Origin: Grammothele lineata
Lineage: Eukaryota > Basidiomycota > Agaricomycetes > Polyporales > Polyporaceae
Length of the DNA stretch: 64,000 bases
Reading direction: 5' to 3'
Assembly: GCA_002150815.3 (NCBI GenBank)
Contig: NDFF03000037.1
Span: 62,001-126,000 of the forward strand
A program made the position numbers and the translations under genes. Numbering within the stretch: position 1 is the stretch's first letter; each line of letters opens with the position of its first letter. The notes below the pieces were generated by a model that saw nothing but the letters and a program-made list of their open reading frames with translations, did not search any database and was not told the origin of the DNA. This document shows positions 52,720 to 64,000 of the stretch, one piece after another.

Positions 52720-53577
52720 CTACTCAGAGTCGTCGAAGTCACGACCGAAAACACCACCCGCACCAGTTGCCGCAATCCGCGCTTGGGCATCAGCCATCGT
52801 ATCGCAGACAAGGCTGTAATTCAACGATCATTATAAATGCAAAATATAGAGAAGGTATGTCAACTTACCTCGTTCCAGGAGATAGGACAAGAGGGAGGGC
52901 AAGGCAGGTCAAGCCAGTGTTGCAGGGCGTCGTAACGAACCTGCCGCCCACACACTGCGCAAAACCACCGTTGACACAGGCATTCTCGCCCTCTTGGCAA
53001 GGGCTGTTGGCATTCAGGGACTGGAACTTCCTGTTCAACGCCTGTGCCTCTTGACCATTTTCCAAGGTGAACGAAGCGCGCCTTGAACATCACAAATCAT
53101 TCAGTACTTCTATCACTCCGTTATGACAAATGAGGCTTACGACTCGAGATCACGACCTTTGATACCGCCTGAAGCACCCGTGCGGGAGATACGAGCAGCA
53201 GCATCGGCCTCGGTGTCGCAAGTGACGCTGGATTCAGAGCTAGCGTGAGCAAAACTGGAAAGGCAACCTGATGCGCATGAGTCGAACCTAGTTCCTGGGC
53301 TGTTAACAAGTGGCAGCGCAACGCAAGTCAGGCCACCCGCGCAAGGTGTCGTGACGAATTTGCCGTTGACACATTGGGCAAATGCGCCTTGAACGCAGGC
53401 TACCTCGCCGGACGTGCACGCCGAGCTTGCCTTCAGCGACGCGAACTTCTGGTTAAGCGCCTGCGCCTGCTTCCCGTTGCTCAAGGTGAATGAGGAACGC
53501 CTCTCCACGACAGGACCGGCGGTGACCAGCCCGGTGAGCGCGACAAGAGGAAGGATAACAGTGCTGAAGAAGTGCAT
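52720..53577 (-). CDS. Secreted protein with two tandem CBM19-like (chitin-binding type) domains
   Basis: ATG 53577 begins MHFFSTVILPLVALTGLVTA, a signal peptide. The first domain reads SSFTLSNGKQAQALNQKFAS, CTSGEVACVQGAFAQCV, GKFVTTPCAGGLTCVALP, NSPGT, VTCDTEADAAARI and GRDLES. An intron (donor GTAAGC about 53138) then joins to a second copy: RASFTLENGQEAQALNRKFQ, CQEGENACVNGGFAQCV, GRFVTTPCNTGLTCLALP, SPGTS, LVCDTMADAQARIAATGAGG and GRDFDDSE, ending at 52720. The six-cysteine pattern and C-G-GKFV-TPC-TC-ALPLV-SPGT signature are those of fungal CBM19-type modules, expected to bind chitin at the cell wall or in the medium. Each domain has an intron after SPGT-AG in the same phase. Confidence 0.78.
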
Positions 53578-54924
53578 GGTGTTGTGGACTGAAGGAATGG
53601 ACGTGGGAAGGCCGAGCAAGAATAACCAAAGGGTGACTGAGAAAGCGAAGTTCGTGAGGGTGAGGGGGCAACCGGGCTCCTGAAGGGCTAAGCTGACAGA
53701 GACCCAGTTTTAAACGCATCGTAAGCGCCGTGTTCTAGTGCAAGTATGCATCACCGAAACCGCTTCGGCCACACGGGATACCGCCAATCTACGTCGGTTG
53801 CCATCTTCAGTACTATGTCCTGGTTGGCATCACGCATCATCGCATCGAGACCAGAGTGCCCCCAGGGACTGGATGCTGATTTTGATGCATTGCACTCAGT
53901 GAACACGGCGCCTACAGACCGTTGTTCCGCCATGACCTACACACTATGTACATCAGTTAGAATTAGCGGTCAAGTGGGCTCTTTTTCCGAAACCATGTAC
54001 TTACCAAGGAACACTTACTCGTAGAAAATTCTCTGCTCTAACTTCGAATGATGAGCGCTAATCCATCACTAGAAAACTCCTGAAAACATGCAGACGCGTT
54101 AAGGGGTATCGGTTACCATGTCACTAGTGGTTGCGCCCGTCGCACACTCATCATCCGACCATGCTAACCATTGTGTCGACAGGCCGCCGCAGGGGCCGTG
54201 GGCGGCCTTGATTAGGAGCGATGAACTCAGGTTTTTCGGCTTGCGATTTGATACGACGTCAACAGAATTTGAGATCAGCATCAAATGGGCGTCGAAATCA
54301 AATAAGCACCTCTGCAAACAGACCTATCGAGGCGGTGCGCTCGCAGAGTCAAGCATACACCGCTAGGGGCTCTCGGATGACAGATTCCAGGAAAAGTCGT
54401 TTCTCATTGGCTTGAGGTTTGGCCAACTGATGCGCCCTAAAACATCCGTCGAGATAGAGTGTGTACGAGCAAGTACGAGCGCAGCTGAACAATGTTAATG
54501 AACGCACACACGCAGGCTTGACAATAAATAGTACTAAGTACTTTACCTGACGTCTTGGATCAAAGTAGAGCATCTTATGATAGGTTTCGTTGGCGGGCAA
54601 AAATGCCCTTCCGTCTTGCAGGAGAAAAACCCAGTGTTATCGATATACAGTCTTGGCCTATACTCGAGCAGTGGGCTGTACGAGGGGAGGAGGAAGGCTG
54701 ACGCAAGGCTGAGGTTCCAAGCGCCGGGTAGTCCAGATCCAAGATCTAATCTTATCTAGTCTTGCAGGCTCACGTGAGGGAAATTTCTTGACCGCGGGGA
54801 TCGAGTGTGGCTTGGAAGTTGAGTGTAGTATCAGCCTCAGCTTGAGCCTCGGCCAAGCGACAGAATCCGCTCTCCCTTCTGCGTATCACGATATCCACTA
54901 CGTTTGGCCGACTCGCGCACCATC
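53578..54924. other. Gene-free interval
   Basis: 1.35 kb between two divergent genes. Frames on both strands are short and without motifs. Both genes' promoters must lie here, but I see no repeat, tRNA or other structure. Confidence 0.45.
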
Positions 54925-57900
54925 ATGAGTGCCAACCTCAATGCTCGTTCAAGCCCACCTCCTAGGAAGCGCGCACGAATCGAAGATTCCGACAACGCGT
55001 CAAGCTCAAAACAGGAGCCTCGCCTCTTCGCCCCCTTCCGTGCCCTTGGCCTAATCACGAATAATGTCCCTTTCGTGTTACAAACACACTCTCAAAAAGG
55101 CGCTACCGAGGGGCCGCGCATCCATCTTGTTACATGTCTAGGCAAGGCTTGGGCAATGTGGGAGGGCGGGAAGATGGGTTTGCTATTTGTGGGTGAGTTT
55201 TGTTGCAGTCCAATCTAAGGGAGCTAAAAAACGCCCCCTTAACTTGATTTGGGACTTACTGTGGGTGCTTGCGATAGGTCCGGATGCACCTGAGCTCATT
55301 GCTTCAATGGCCATGGACGGAAACGCGGTATGGGTTGCTTCAGGCCCATACGTCATCAAGTATACCCGAGGAAAAGAAGTAATAATTTCACCTCCCTTGT
55401 TCACGCTGTGAACTCATTGTCGTGAAGGTCTCCAGGCTATTCAATCCCCTGGAAACATCACTCACCCACGTCCTTGTCTTCGGGCCTCAAGTGCTCGCGT
55501 TGACTGAAGACGGCAGCCGAATGCTCGTATGGGACACAGAGAACGGCGGTGAGCATCGCTGAACGCACGCTTTCGACGCGCCTACATGCTCATGCTCGCT
55601 CAGACCTTCAGACATCCATACAATTCGAACCTGGGTTTACGGCCATTATGATCCACCACCCCCCGACCTACTTAAACAAGGTTCTGGTTGCAAGTAGCCA
55701 GGGAAGTATGCAACTGTGGAATATCCGTACTCAGTATGTATACATGTATACCAAGAAAAACTTCTGTTGCGCTTACTACCCCCCACAGAACCTGCTTGCA
55801 TACTTTTTCAGCAACCTCGCTCCTGACATCGCCACCCAACACGTCCCATTTCGCAATCACTGCGATAGCTCGATCCCCGGCAATAGATGTCGTTGGCATC
55901 GGCTTCTCTTCAGGAGAGATATCGTTGTACGACATTCGTGCAGATGAAAGACTTATGCGCATGGCCATCCAGGACGGCAGTGTCCGTGCATTGTCCTTCC
56001 GGAGCGGTTAGTGTGCTTTTCTATAACCACATGCCTTTGCTTGAGCTCTTCGTAACACAGATGGGCAACCCATACTCGCGTCAGCTTCGTCCACCGGACA
56101 CATCGCGTTATGGGATTTGAATGCAGGGGGTCGATTGCTACACATCGTTCGCGGTGCACATGACGGCGCTGTCACAGCCTTGGAATGGGTGCCTGGACAG
56201 CCAGTACTCATCAGTTCAGGCGAAGACAACAGTGTCAAAGTGAGTTCAATTGCCGCAAATGTGTGTCCGTGCCCATTGTCGAACTTTGATGCAGCAATGG
56301 CTCTTTGATTCGCCCACCGAGGCACCCCGTCTACTCAAGTTCAGATCGGGACACCATGCGCCGCCACACTTGATTAGGTATTATGGTCAAGATGGAAAAC
56401 AGCTTCTCACCGCCTCTCATGACCGCAGCCTGCGGTGTACGAGCGTTGTCAGAGACTCGCGTAGTTTCGAGCTCAGTCAAGGTAAGGTCGTCGCGTACTC
56501 CGATTGGCCGTTGTATCGATGGTCCTTCTCTTACAGGATCTCTGGCGAAGAAGGCGACCAGCTTGTCTATACCCATCACATCCCTTAAATTCCCTCCAAT
56601 CACCGCTATCTCTCATTCTGTAACCCGCTCGAAGGACTGGGACGATATCCTCACTGCACATGCAGATGCAATCGTGACTCGAACGTGGAATATGAAAGAC
56701 AAGCGTCTTGGGAAGCATACTTTCAAGGTCGAAAACGAGAAGAAAAGGAAAGGTGCTCCTGAAGGATGTGTCAAGGTGAGCGTAATATGTCTGGTCTGTG
56801 ACGTTGTGTCCAACGATTGGTCAGGCCGTCTGTGTTACCGCTTGCGGCAACTTCGGCATTGCAGCCTCGTCCAAGGGGGTGATCCACATGTACAACATGC
56901 AATCTGGCGTACTACGAAGATCATTTAACGTCGGACCATGCCCGGCGAATGCAGCAAACCGTCTTCGTCCCACAGAGGGAAAGAAAAAGGAAGAACGTTG
57001 TATCACTGGAATTGTGAGCGATGCGCTGGACCGTGTTCTAGTGGCCGGTACTTTGGATGGCACAATCAACGTACGTTTCCTCTGCGAAATTGTAACGCCA
57101 TCAAGCCTAACGTTGTCAAATAGTTCTTTGACTTCCATACAGCTGCACTGGAGCATACGCTCGTTCTGCCGTCTTCAGTCACTTCGATCACTCTCCACCG
57201 CGACAGTAACCTCCTCGCTATCATCTGTGATGACCTTGTTGTGCGCGTTATAGACATTGAAACTCGACGCATTGTTCGAGAGCTCTCCGGCTTCCGAGGC
57301 AAGGTATTGGATTTGGTAAGTCGATAGTCTTGCGCTTTTTTTCCCTTATGCTCATATCCTTTCAGACTTTTTCGCCGGACTCGCGATGGCTAGTCACCAC
57401 ATCCTTTGACTCAATCATCCGTACATTCGATGTTCCTACAGGTCGTTTAATTGACCTTTTTCGTACCGCTAGTGTTGCGACAAGCGTTTCGTTCTCACCA
57501 ACGAACGATTTCCTTGCTACATCTCATGTCGACAGCGTCGGTGTTTACCTATGGTTAGTAGGGTGACGTTATATCCTTTTTGTCCCCTCCCTTATCATGA
57601 TCTCCCAGGGCAAATCGCGCGCAATATACGGAAATCCCCTTTCGGAGCATCGTCGAAGATGACGTTGTGGACATCTCTATGCCATCCATGCAGGGACAAG
57701 CCGAGGACGAAGGTGCGTTCCTGACTGTGTCTGTACTGTTTGGTCAGGCCTCGGTGTCGACCTTTTATGCAGCTCTCGATGCCCTCTCGGCCCTCACCGT
57801 GCAGGACACCGCGCCTGCGGACGTCTTCAGCACGCCATCACAGCTCGATGGAGAACTCGTCACTTTTACCCTTCTCCCAAGAGCCCGCTGGCAGACGTTG

Positions 57901-58558
57901 CTCAACTTGGAAGTCATCCAGCAACGGAATAAGCCCAAGGAGCCGCCAAAACAGCCAGAGAAGGCGCCATTCTTCCTCCCGTCCCTCCCGGGGGTCGAAC
58001 AGCGCTTCGCGCTCGAGACTGTTGAAGAAAAGAGACGGCGTGAGGTTGCGGAGGCCGAAGAGGCGGAGAAGGCGAAAAGGGAGAGGTTGTCGCGCCGTCT
58101 CCAACGTGCGGCAGGCGAGACGGAAAGTGTGTTCTACAAGAAACTCACTGAGGCTCACGACGGTGATTCTGAGGACTGTAGGTCTTTCAAACCTTCCTTT
58201 CACTCCTGATATGCTTATCCTTGGCGCTTTTTATATAGACGAAGGCTTCTTTGACTATGCCAAAGCGCTCTCGCCGGCTGCGATGGACCTTGAGCTTCGC
58301 TCGCTGGTGTCGCTGGAAGCGATGCAGATGTTTTTGGGAGCGCTGACATGCCGTCTCCGCTCGCATCGAGATTTCGAGGCTGTGCAGACGTTCATGAACG
58401 TCTTCTTCCGCATACATGGCGATGTGCTCGCATCCAACATAGAGCTACAGGATGATCTCCAAACTTTGGCAGAGACACAGCGCAAGCAGAGCGAACGACT
58501 GTTGGAGTTGCTCGCCTCTTCGTTAGGCACGCTGAGTTTTGTACGGGATACGATGTAG
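54925..58558 (+). CDS. UTP21: U3 snoRNP component UTP21 (WDR36), WD-repeat protein
   Basis: Subunit of the UTP-B complex of the small-subunit processome, needed for 18S rRNA maturation in the nucleolus. ATG 54925 gives MSANLNARSSPPPRKRARIE, a basic nuclear-type start; then PRLFAPFRALGLITNNVPFV, a hallmark UTP21 opening. Many WD strands follow (HVLVFGPQVLALTEDGSRML, LVASSQGSMQLWNIRTQ, VVGIGFSSGEISLYDIRADE, ASASSTGHIALWDLN, LTASHDRSLRC, AASSKGVIHMYNMQSG, TFSPDSRWLVTTSFDS). The C-terminal Utp21 domain begins near DISMPSMQGQ and ends LLELLASSLGTLSFVRDTM at 58558. At least 13 short introns. With the Rrn6-like gene it gives two ribosome-synthesis genes in the window, though they are far apart. Confidence 0.92.
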
Positions 58559-58790
58559 CTGAGGTGTAGATGTGGCGCACAATCACACTACTTTTCTACT
58601 TTGCACTTAGAAGCGCAAGCGACGGTAGATATCGTGTCCGTGTTAGACGAATCTACACGAATACAGGCAGCCGCACATGCAGGATACAACGAACCATTAA
58701 TAACTGATTGCCGAACAAAGCTAGGCGTTCCCTACAATTCATACAATACTGTGCTGTTGACAATTGTGAAGAAGGTTGCTGAACAGAATA
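58559..58790. other. 3' interval between convergent genes
   Basis: 232 bp between UTP21 and the F-box-like gene, no coding signal. Confidence 0.5.
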
Positions 58791-60038
58791 TTACAAACTT
58801 ACATGACGCCGAAGTGGACTCCAGGCATTTGCACTATGTTGGTCTCCTCCGATGGAAAATTCCAACTTGATTCCACGCCGTTGGCAGGTTTTCCCGAGAG
58901 CATCGAAGGCACTGTCCCATGCCTGTTCGTTGCCACCGCGAGGAAATATTCGCCTCAAAGGAAGGAAGAAACCGACGATTTCTAGGATAGGAAGGTTCTT
59001 GCAGTCTTCTAAAAAGATTCGCAGACATAACACGAGCGACGGCGATAAGATGCATCTTGTACTAACAAACTCCCCGGAGGGCCCGTCTATGATGTTCCAG
59101 ATGCGAAGACTGGGTGGCAGTGTAACTGAAGTTGCCGCAGGCAGACCGCCGGCGTGCAGCGTCCATTCGACGAGATTTGAGCAAATCCAGAGCTTCCAGA
59201 TAGAGCTAGCACCGGAAGTTATATGTTGAAGACCTGCAGCGTGGGTCTCGAGGAATTGATGATCGTTCGCGCCCTCGAGCCAGTGGGATGAGAGACACCT
59301 TAGAGACGGCATAGACCATGGTGGCGGGCCCTTGCTGGATTTGAAGTCTTCAGATAATATAAAGGTATGCAGGCGGAGAAAGGTTTGTCGAGAGACGAAG
59401 CCTCGGACGCAAGGTTTGTCGGAACGGGGTAATAGCCATAGAACTTGCAAAGACGAAGACAGAGGATAGACAGCTGTTATGAGTAACTGGTAGGGGCCGC
59501 ATAACTCGAGCCTGCGTATGTTGTACCGCGTGCCAACGTATGCCATTGTGTGCGAAAAGTGGAGACTGTCATAGAATGCCGGTTCAGATGAGTGGAAAGC
59601 GTTTGAAAAGACGCGAATGTTGGGACAGAGCGAGAATATACGAGTTATTGCAGAAGTGTGCTCTTCGTTCCATTGATGAACACCTTCTAGGGCCAGTTCC
59701 AGTCTGGTAGTGTAAAGTCTTACGCAGGCCGGTAGTGTAGACTTGTTTCCGGCACATCGCTCCAGAGCTTCCGCAATGGTGGTGGCATGCTGTCCACTCT
59801 TGACGAGAAGGTACTTGAAGAGGCAGGAAGCCGCCAGAGGTATCCAAGCCTTGCAAACACGCACGGCGGCGAGCATGAGATCAGTCGCCTCGCGGTGGCG
59901 TCGGTGCAGAGCGATGCCATGTTGGTCGAGCGCGAGAGCGATAACAGCCCGGCCATGGTCGATAGTATAGGCTCCTGGTACTTCAGTAGCGAGCTGGAAG
60001 ATGCTGAGCCATAGTTCTAGAGGGAGCCAAGGAGTCAT
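58791..60038 (-). CDS. F-box-like protein (basidiomycete type)
   Basis: Single-exon frame of 415 residues from ATG 60038. It begins MTPWLPLELWLSIFQLATEV, which fits the F-box start (LPxELWLxIF), then VRVCKAWIPLAASCLFKYLL, the second F-box half (V-C-x-W-x-x-x-A-x-x-x-L-F). The rest has Leu-rich segments with spaced motifs (RLYTTRLELALEGVHQW, CPNIRVFSNAF, IRRLELCGPYQLL, LEIVGFFLPL), like the leucine-repeat-type bodies of many fungal F-box proteins. Such proteins usually link substrates to SCF ubiquitin ligases; the target is unknown. No intron is needed, unlike most neighbours. Confidence 0.65.
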   Translation of the reverse strand: MTPWLPLELWLSIFQLATEVPGAYTIDHGRAVIALALDQHGIALHRRHREATDLMLAAVRVCKAWIPLAASCLFKYLLVKSGQHATTIAEALERCAGNKSTLPACVRLYTTRLELALEGVHQWNEEHTSAITRIFSLCPNIRVFSNAFHSSEPAFYDSLHFSHTMAYVGTRYNIRRLELCGPYQLLITAVYPLSSSLQVLWLLPRSDKPCVRGFVSRQTFLRLHTFILSEDFKSSKGPPPWSMPSLRCLSSHWLEGANDHQFLETHAAGLQHITSGASSIWKLWICSNLVEWTLHAGGLPAATSVTLPPSLRIWNIIDGPSGEFVSTRCILSPSLVLCLRIFLEDCKNLPILEIVGFFLPLRRIFPRGGNEQAWDSAFDALGKTCQRRGIKLEFSIGGDQHSANAWSPLRRHVSL

Positions 60039-60323
60039 AACCGCGAGAATTCGCCAGTGAACGAAACGTTGAATGCGATATATGTTGTGGGACCGGCATG
60101 GGCCACTAGCAGGTGGTGGTGGTCAACGTGAGGCCGGCGTGCCACTGCCAGCCGTGACCGGTGAACGCGTGACCCCGGGACTCCGGAGCGAGCGCGACAG
60201 GACGTGTTCGGGGTCAGCGCTTTGCACCTGCTCGTGCTCCTACCACCATCCCCCTCTTCCCTTGTCACAGTCCAGTATGGATCCCACGACACCTGTAATG
60301 GTAATGAAGGGCGCAGTGTATAC
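60039..60323. promoter_or_regulatory. Divergent intergenic region between the F-box-like and Tim17-like genes
   Basis: 285 bp between opposite starts. An ATG at 60276 (MDPTTP...) could in principle open the right-hand gene, but no acceptor joins it in the correct phase. Confidence 0.4.
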
Positions 60324-61140
60324 ATGCGAGTTCGTTTTCCCTATCCTATTCCATCTTCAGCGAGCTCACCATCTTCAACAGCTGTAGCAGCGGGGACATT
60401 CACGGCGGCCCGAGCTATTTTGCGCGGGTCGCGTCACCCAACGCCTCTCGCCTTATCGTCAGCTGTGAACGGTGGGATAGCGGGAGCAATGTTTTTTGGT
60501 GCGTCACTTGCTGTAGACCGTCTGCCATGTCTTTAACGTGAGTGGGTACCTGTGCAGGTATACGTGAAGTTGTCGTTAGCCCTCTTCTTCCACTAGCACG
60601 TCGCGGCAACGATGTGGAAGAAGGCCCATCAAGAGCACTATCGCAACCTTCATGGACACGGATGAGAATGTATCACGTCCCTGATACCCTCCTTAGTGGC
60701 GCACTCACGGGAGCCCTCATCAATGCCTGGCAGCGTACGTTCTTCTTCGCACTGTCTTAGCCTACCTGTTGATTGATCTCTTGTTTGGTACAGGTGGAAA
60801 GGCCGGAATTTGGCCAGGAGCGCGAACTGCCGCAATTATCTGCACGTTGCTCCAGTTTGGAGTTAATGAACTCAGCGTAACGCGAGTCAAGTTCGTGTCT
60901 CGCAAGGTACATGAGGAACATACGCCGACGCCTGTTCCTACATCTACGCCAACAACGGACGACACGCCGACAATATTCGACCGTCTGATGACCATTATTG
61001 GGTTCCGGAAGCTGTCGGACGAAGAGTATCTGAAGACGCTGAAAAAGCAGCGGGACGAAGCCTTGATACGGATAGAAATGCTAGAGCAGGACCGTTTGGA
61101 CAGAGAGCAAGCGCAAGAAAAGTCCGGTCAATCCTCATAG
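60324..61140 (+). CDS. Tim17/22/23-family-like membrane protein
   Basis: Three exons with clean junctions: MFFG|IREVVVSPLL and NAWQ|RGGKAGIW. Small-residue-rich segments AVAAGTFTAARAILRGS, ALSSAVNGGIAGAMFFGI, LLSGALTGALINAWQ and TAAIICTLLQFGVNEL look like the four helices with GxxxG-type packing of the Tim17/22/23 family, so a mitochondrial inner-membrane place is likely. The C-terminal part is soluble: a Thr/Pro linker, then a helical end EYLKTLKKQRDEALIRIEML. The start is uncertain: ATG 60324 (MRVRFPYPIP) is in frame with the first helix, but it leaves a short N-terminus. Confidence 0.6.
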
Positions 61141-61255
61141 TACCCGATACAGGGTGGTATTCCGAAAGTATCGACGCGCATAGGCCTATCTCGCTTGTAG
61201 ATCCTAGGCTCCGCTACTATGGACATACTATACCCGCTTGATTTTGCGTTCCACT
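61141..61255. other. 3' interval between convergent genes
   Basis: 115 bp between the Tim17-like gene and MED16; no gene. Confidence 0.5.
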
Positions 61256-64000
61256 CTACATCCCGCCGGAAGCCCACAACCCCCCACAAACGCAGCGCAG
61301 TTGCCAGGTCTTCTCCCAGGTCTGCCACCGGCTCAGCGCAATCTCAAAGCCGAGCTTGCGCTCGCTCACAACGTCTGATCGCCCTCCACAGCGAACACAT
61401 ACTGCAACATCCGGTCGGTGCCACTGCAAGCCCTTGCGCACGACATCCATCTTCGCGTCAGTTCTGAACGGCCCGCCTACTTGCCGGTCTGTGAGCGCGA
61501 GGCGCGAGAGTCCGTCGGTGAGCTCCGCGGGCTTGACGAACAGCCGCGCTCGGTCGATGGCCTTGGACACGACGATGCGGTCGATGGTCTTCCGCACATG
61601 CGGCCTGAGTGGGGAGACCGGGCAGCACGACGCGAGGCTCTTACGTAGCTCTTGGGCTGACCATGAAAGGCGTTTCAGTCAAATGAGGAAAGCTGTAGGG
61701 AGATGATTCGAACCGTCTAGCTTCTTGCAATCCTGCATGACTTCCTTTAGGAGCGGCACAAGAAGAACGAGGTCTACGCCAGAGCCCTCCGTAGAATCCA
61801 TGAGCACATCCCTGGCGATGTGGGAGCTCTCGCCCTTGGCTGGCAGCTTCACGACCTGATCGTGGAAACGCTTGATGTGCTCTGTCGCAGTCTGCAATCG
61901 AGAGAGCGCGAAGGGGTGGGTGAGGTGGAGGAAAATGGGGCTGTCTAGCGTCGCATCAGTCGAAAAGCTGCTATCCTTCGACGTTGGAAATCCGGAGTCA
62001 GGGCGCTCGCCGACGAAGATGCACTCTTTAAGGAGGGTTTCGATGAAGTCGATGACCCAGCTAGTCATCCCGAGAAGCTGCCATACTGCATCTAAGAGGG
62101 AATCTCAGCAGAGCCAGAAGGCCAAACGCGAAGAAGCTTTACCTAGATCGTACGCATCCCCTTCACGGCAAGCATCAAATGCGAAGCAGCACGCAGACAT
62201 GGATACAATCTCATGCGCCGCCTGCCAGCGAGAGACACACAGGTCTCGTTCTACTGACCTTTCCAGTCGCTGCGAACGCGCGCTAAGACAAAACTCAGAC
62301 TGGACCCGTCCCTTGAACGCGCAGCGATTGTACGTACCTATACACCTCCGCAGCGACGCCGAGGATCTCGCTAGTCCACATTTCCATGAGTCCGTTGGGG
62401 TGAGCTTCCATTGTTGTCAATGTCTGGAACAGCGTGTTGACTGTCGCCTCTGTGGGTAATGAGGGCATTGCTAGCGCATGTATGATGTCCGACGGCGAAT
62501 TTCGAGATTGAATGGCCGCGACAAGCAACTTTGATAGGTCCCCCTGGAAGTGGCTGCTCGAATCCCCAGAAACGCGCCGCGGAAGCGCTTGGATAGAAGT
62601 ATGGGATCCTAGAAAAGGAGAGTTTATACAACATACGAGGGCTTCGTTGGGCGAGAAGGCAACGCTGGCGGGCACTGTGTGAGATAGATGCATCATATTC
62701 ATGATGACTAATAGCGTGAGCAAGACTCACCATCCACAGTGCCAGCTTGGACATGTGAATGGATGGGGACGCTCTCCCAGTTCTCGTGTGTGCTCAGATC
62801 GGGCCTACCATCTTATGAGAACCATACTCAAGGGAGAGGGCGTACAAAGTCTTACATTTTGAGGACTTCGATTGCACCAATCGTCGTCTCTATAGATTTA
62901 GACTTCTTTCGAGGGAGTAGGCCGACGGCATCCAACAATCCAGCTACTACACCTTCACGAACGATAGAAGGGAAGAGGAAACAAGGGACTTTGGACTGAA
63001 ACAATCGCTTATGTTCCCCATTCAGGAACTATGAAGTGATCAGTCAATAATACACCACAAACTACTTGTGTACATACCCAGTAGTGATTCGGAACCAAGC
63101 CTGCTTTGAATGTGTACGAGACTACTTCGGACTTGGGTAAGGATGTGTCTGAGGAGGACACTTGTCTGTGAAGGTTTAGGCCAGAAAAACCGCGCATTAC
63201 CCACAGTCATCAGGTTCAGAAAACGTAGCCATCAAGTGAAGCGTATGTGGTTCCTTCGCATCGGGCGCTGGAGGCGGCGGGCAATAGAAGGACATGTCTA
63301 CGAGGCGGGAACAAGGATGTGAGATACCGGGAAGAGGACGTGTCAGTACCGCTAAGCAATGTTTCAGCCACTTCATTTTCAACATAGCAGAGGCACGCTC
63401 ACGTGTGGGGCCCCTCCGAGTGTCGATACTGACTTCACATATTAAAATGGTTGGCTCCTCGCCCCACATCTCCCATTCAGCACTTGCTGCACTCTCCGGG
63501 TGAGGTGGCGTCAGGTCCATGGAGAGTCCCAGGTCCATGGATCCATGGAACCTTTGGTGGGAGTTCTGGGATGGGACGAGTTGCGACCGCATAGCGACAA
63601 TGATAGCCGAGTCTTACTCTTAGTGAGCTTAGGTGCGATGGCAATGCATAGAGAAGTTACCTTGGTAGTATTGTCCAATGGCAGCCTTGATGCATACTCT
63701 GTCACCACCCAGTTTGCCGGTAGACTCGGGGTCTTTCGCTGCGACATTCTGGTTGACGGGGTGGAGAAGTGGGACCCGATGAGGATCCGTCTTGCCAGCA
63801 GGTGACATGGTGTGTACATGTAACATGTGGGCCTCCGTCACTAGCAGCAGCATGGAACCTCCATCGGTCGAGAGTGGCCCACGAGGGGGAAGACGTCTAG
63901 AAGTGCCAGTTTCCGACGCTACCCACTACATAACGCACATCAAAGTTCACGCAATTACAAAAGCGTTAAAGAAAGCTCACCTCTCGACTTGAGTGCGTCC
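61256..64000 (-). CDS. MED16: Mediator complex subunit 16 (partial; N-terminus beyond the right edge)
   Basis: Tail-module subunit of Mediator, which links activators to RNA polymerase II. The C-terminus is the best evidence: WHRPDVAVCVRCGGRSDVVS and WQTWEKTWQLRCVCGGLWAS, a Cys-pair zinc-like end typical of Med16, with the stop at 61256. Before it are FRTDAKMDVVRKGL, KAIDRARLFVKPAELTDG, a helical region (MTSWVIDFIETLLKECIFVG, FALSRLQTATEHIKRFHDQV, LVLLVPLLKEVMQDCKKLDG) and, further upstream, PASVAFSPNEALVCCINSPF, IHALAMPSLPTEATVNTLFQ and VTSLCIAIAPKLTKSKTRLS from the N-terminal propeller part. Several introns. The gene continues past 64000, so no start codon is seen. Confidence 0.72.

Noticed and set aside
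60276..60300. ATG 60276 (MDPTTP) as start of the Tim17-like gene
   Set aside because: No donor/acceptor pair joins it in phase with the first membrane segment.

Overview
The window looks like nuclear DNA of a filamentous basidiomycete. Nearly every gene is cut by short (about 45-70 nt) GT-AG introns, the genes are packed head-to-head or tail-to-tail with 100-250 bp between them, and the gene set (Rrn6-like factor, NMT, Bub2-type GAP, CBM19-like secreted protein, F-box-like protein, single-ORF chromovirus) fits an Agaricomycete, perhaps a wood-decay polypore. The order-level guess is inference; no marker sequence fixes it.

Left part (1-31 kb): a GMC oxidoreductase; a gene-poor stretch holding a decayed copy of a small secreted protein; then housekeeping genes: OGG1, NMT1, UFD1 and CCT4 (divergent pair), AP-4 epsilon and BUB2 (divergent pair), a 90-bp perfect inverted repeat around a 952-bp spacer, a coiled-coil protein of unknown function, a mitochondrial carrier, an Rrn6-like Pol I factor divergent from a mitochondrial uL3 ribosomal protein, an intact small secreted protein (paralog of the decayed copy), and a tail-anchored inositol polyphosphate 5-phosphatase.

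Middle (31-47 kb): two tandem MFS transporter paralogs on the minus strand, then a complete 9,750-bp Ty3/gypsy LTR retrotransposon. Its two 307-bp LTRs appear identical, it is flanked by a 5-bp target duplication, and it carries one uninterrupted 2,976-codon gag-pol frame. It landed in what was a roughly 370-bp divergent promoter between the second MFS gene and GMF1. The polyprotein carries two unusual parts: a roughly 550-residue block between zinc knuckle and protease with three related modules, and a roughly 350-residue tail beyond the chromodomain ending in an RS-rich, lysine-rich region.

Right part (47-64 kb): secretory-pathway genes (GPI mannosyltransferase PIG-M, SAR1, SRP receptor beta), a two-domain secreted CBM19-like protein, the rRNA-processing factor UTP21, an F-box-like protein, a Tim17/22/23-like membrane protein and the C-terminal part of Mediator subunit MED16, which runs off the right edge. 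GMF1 begins with an exon that contributes only ATG, and SAR1 ends with an exon that contributes only Ile-stop. No tRNA, rRNA or CRISPR array was seen.
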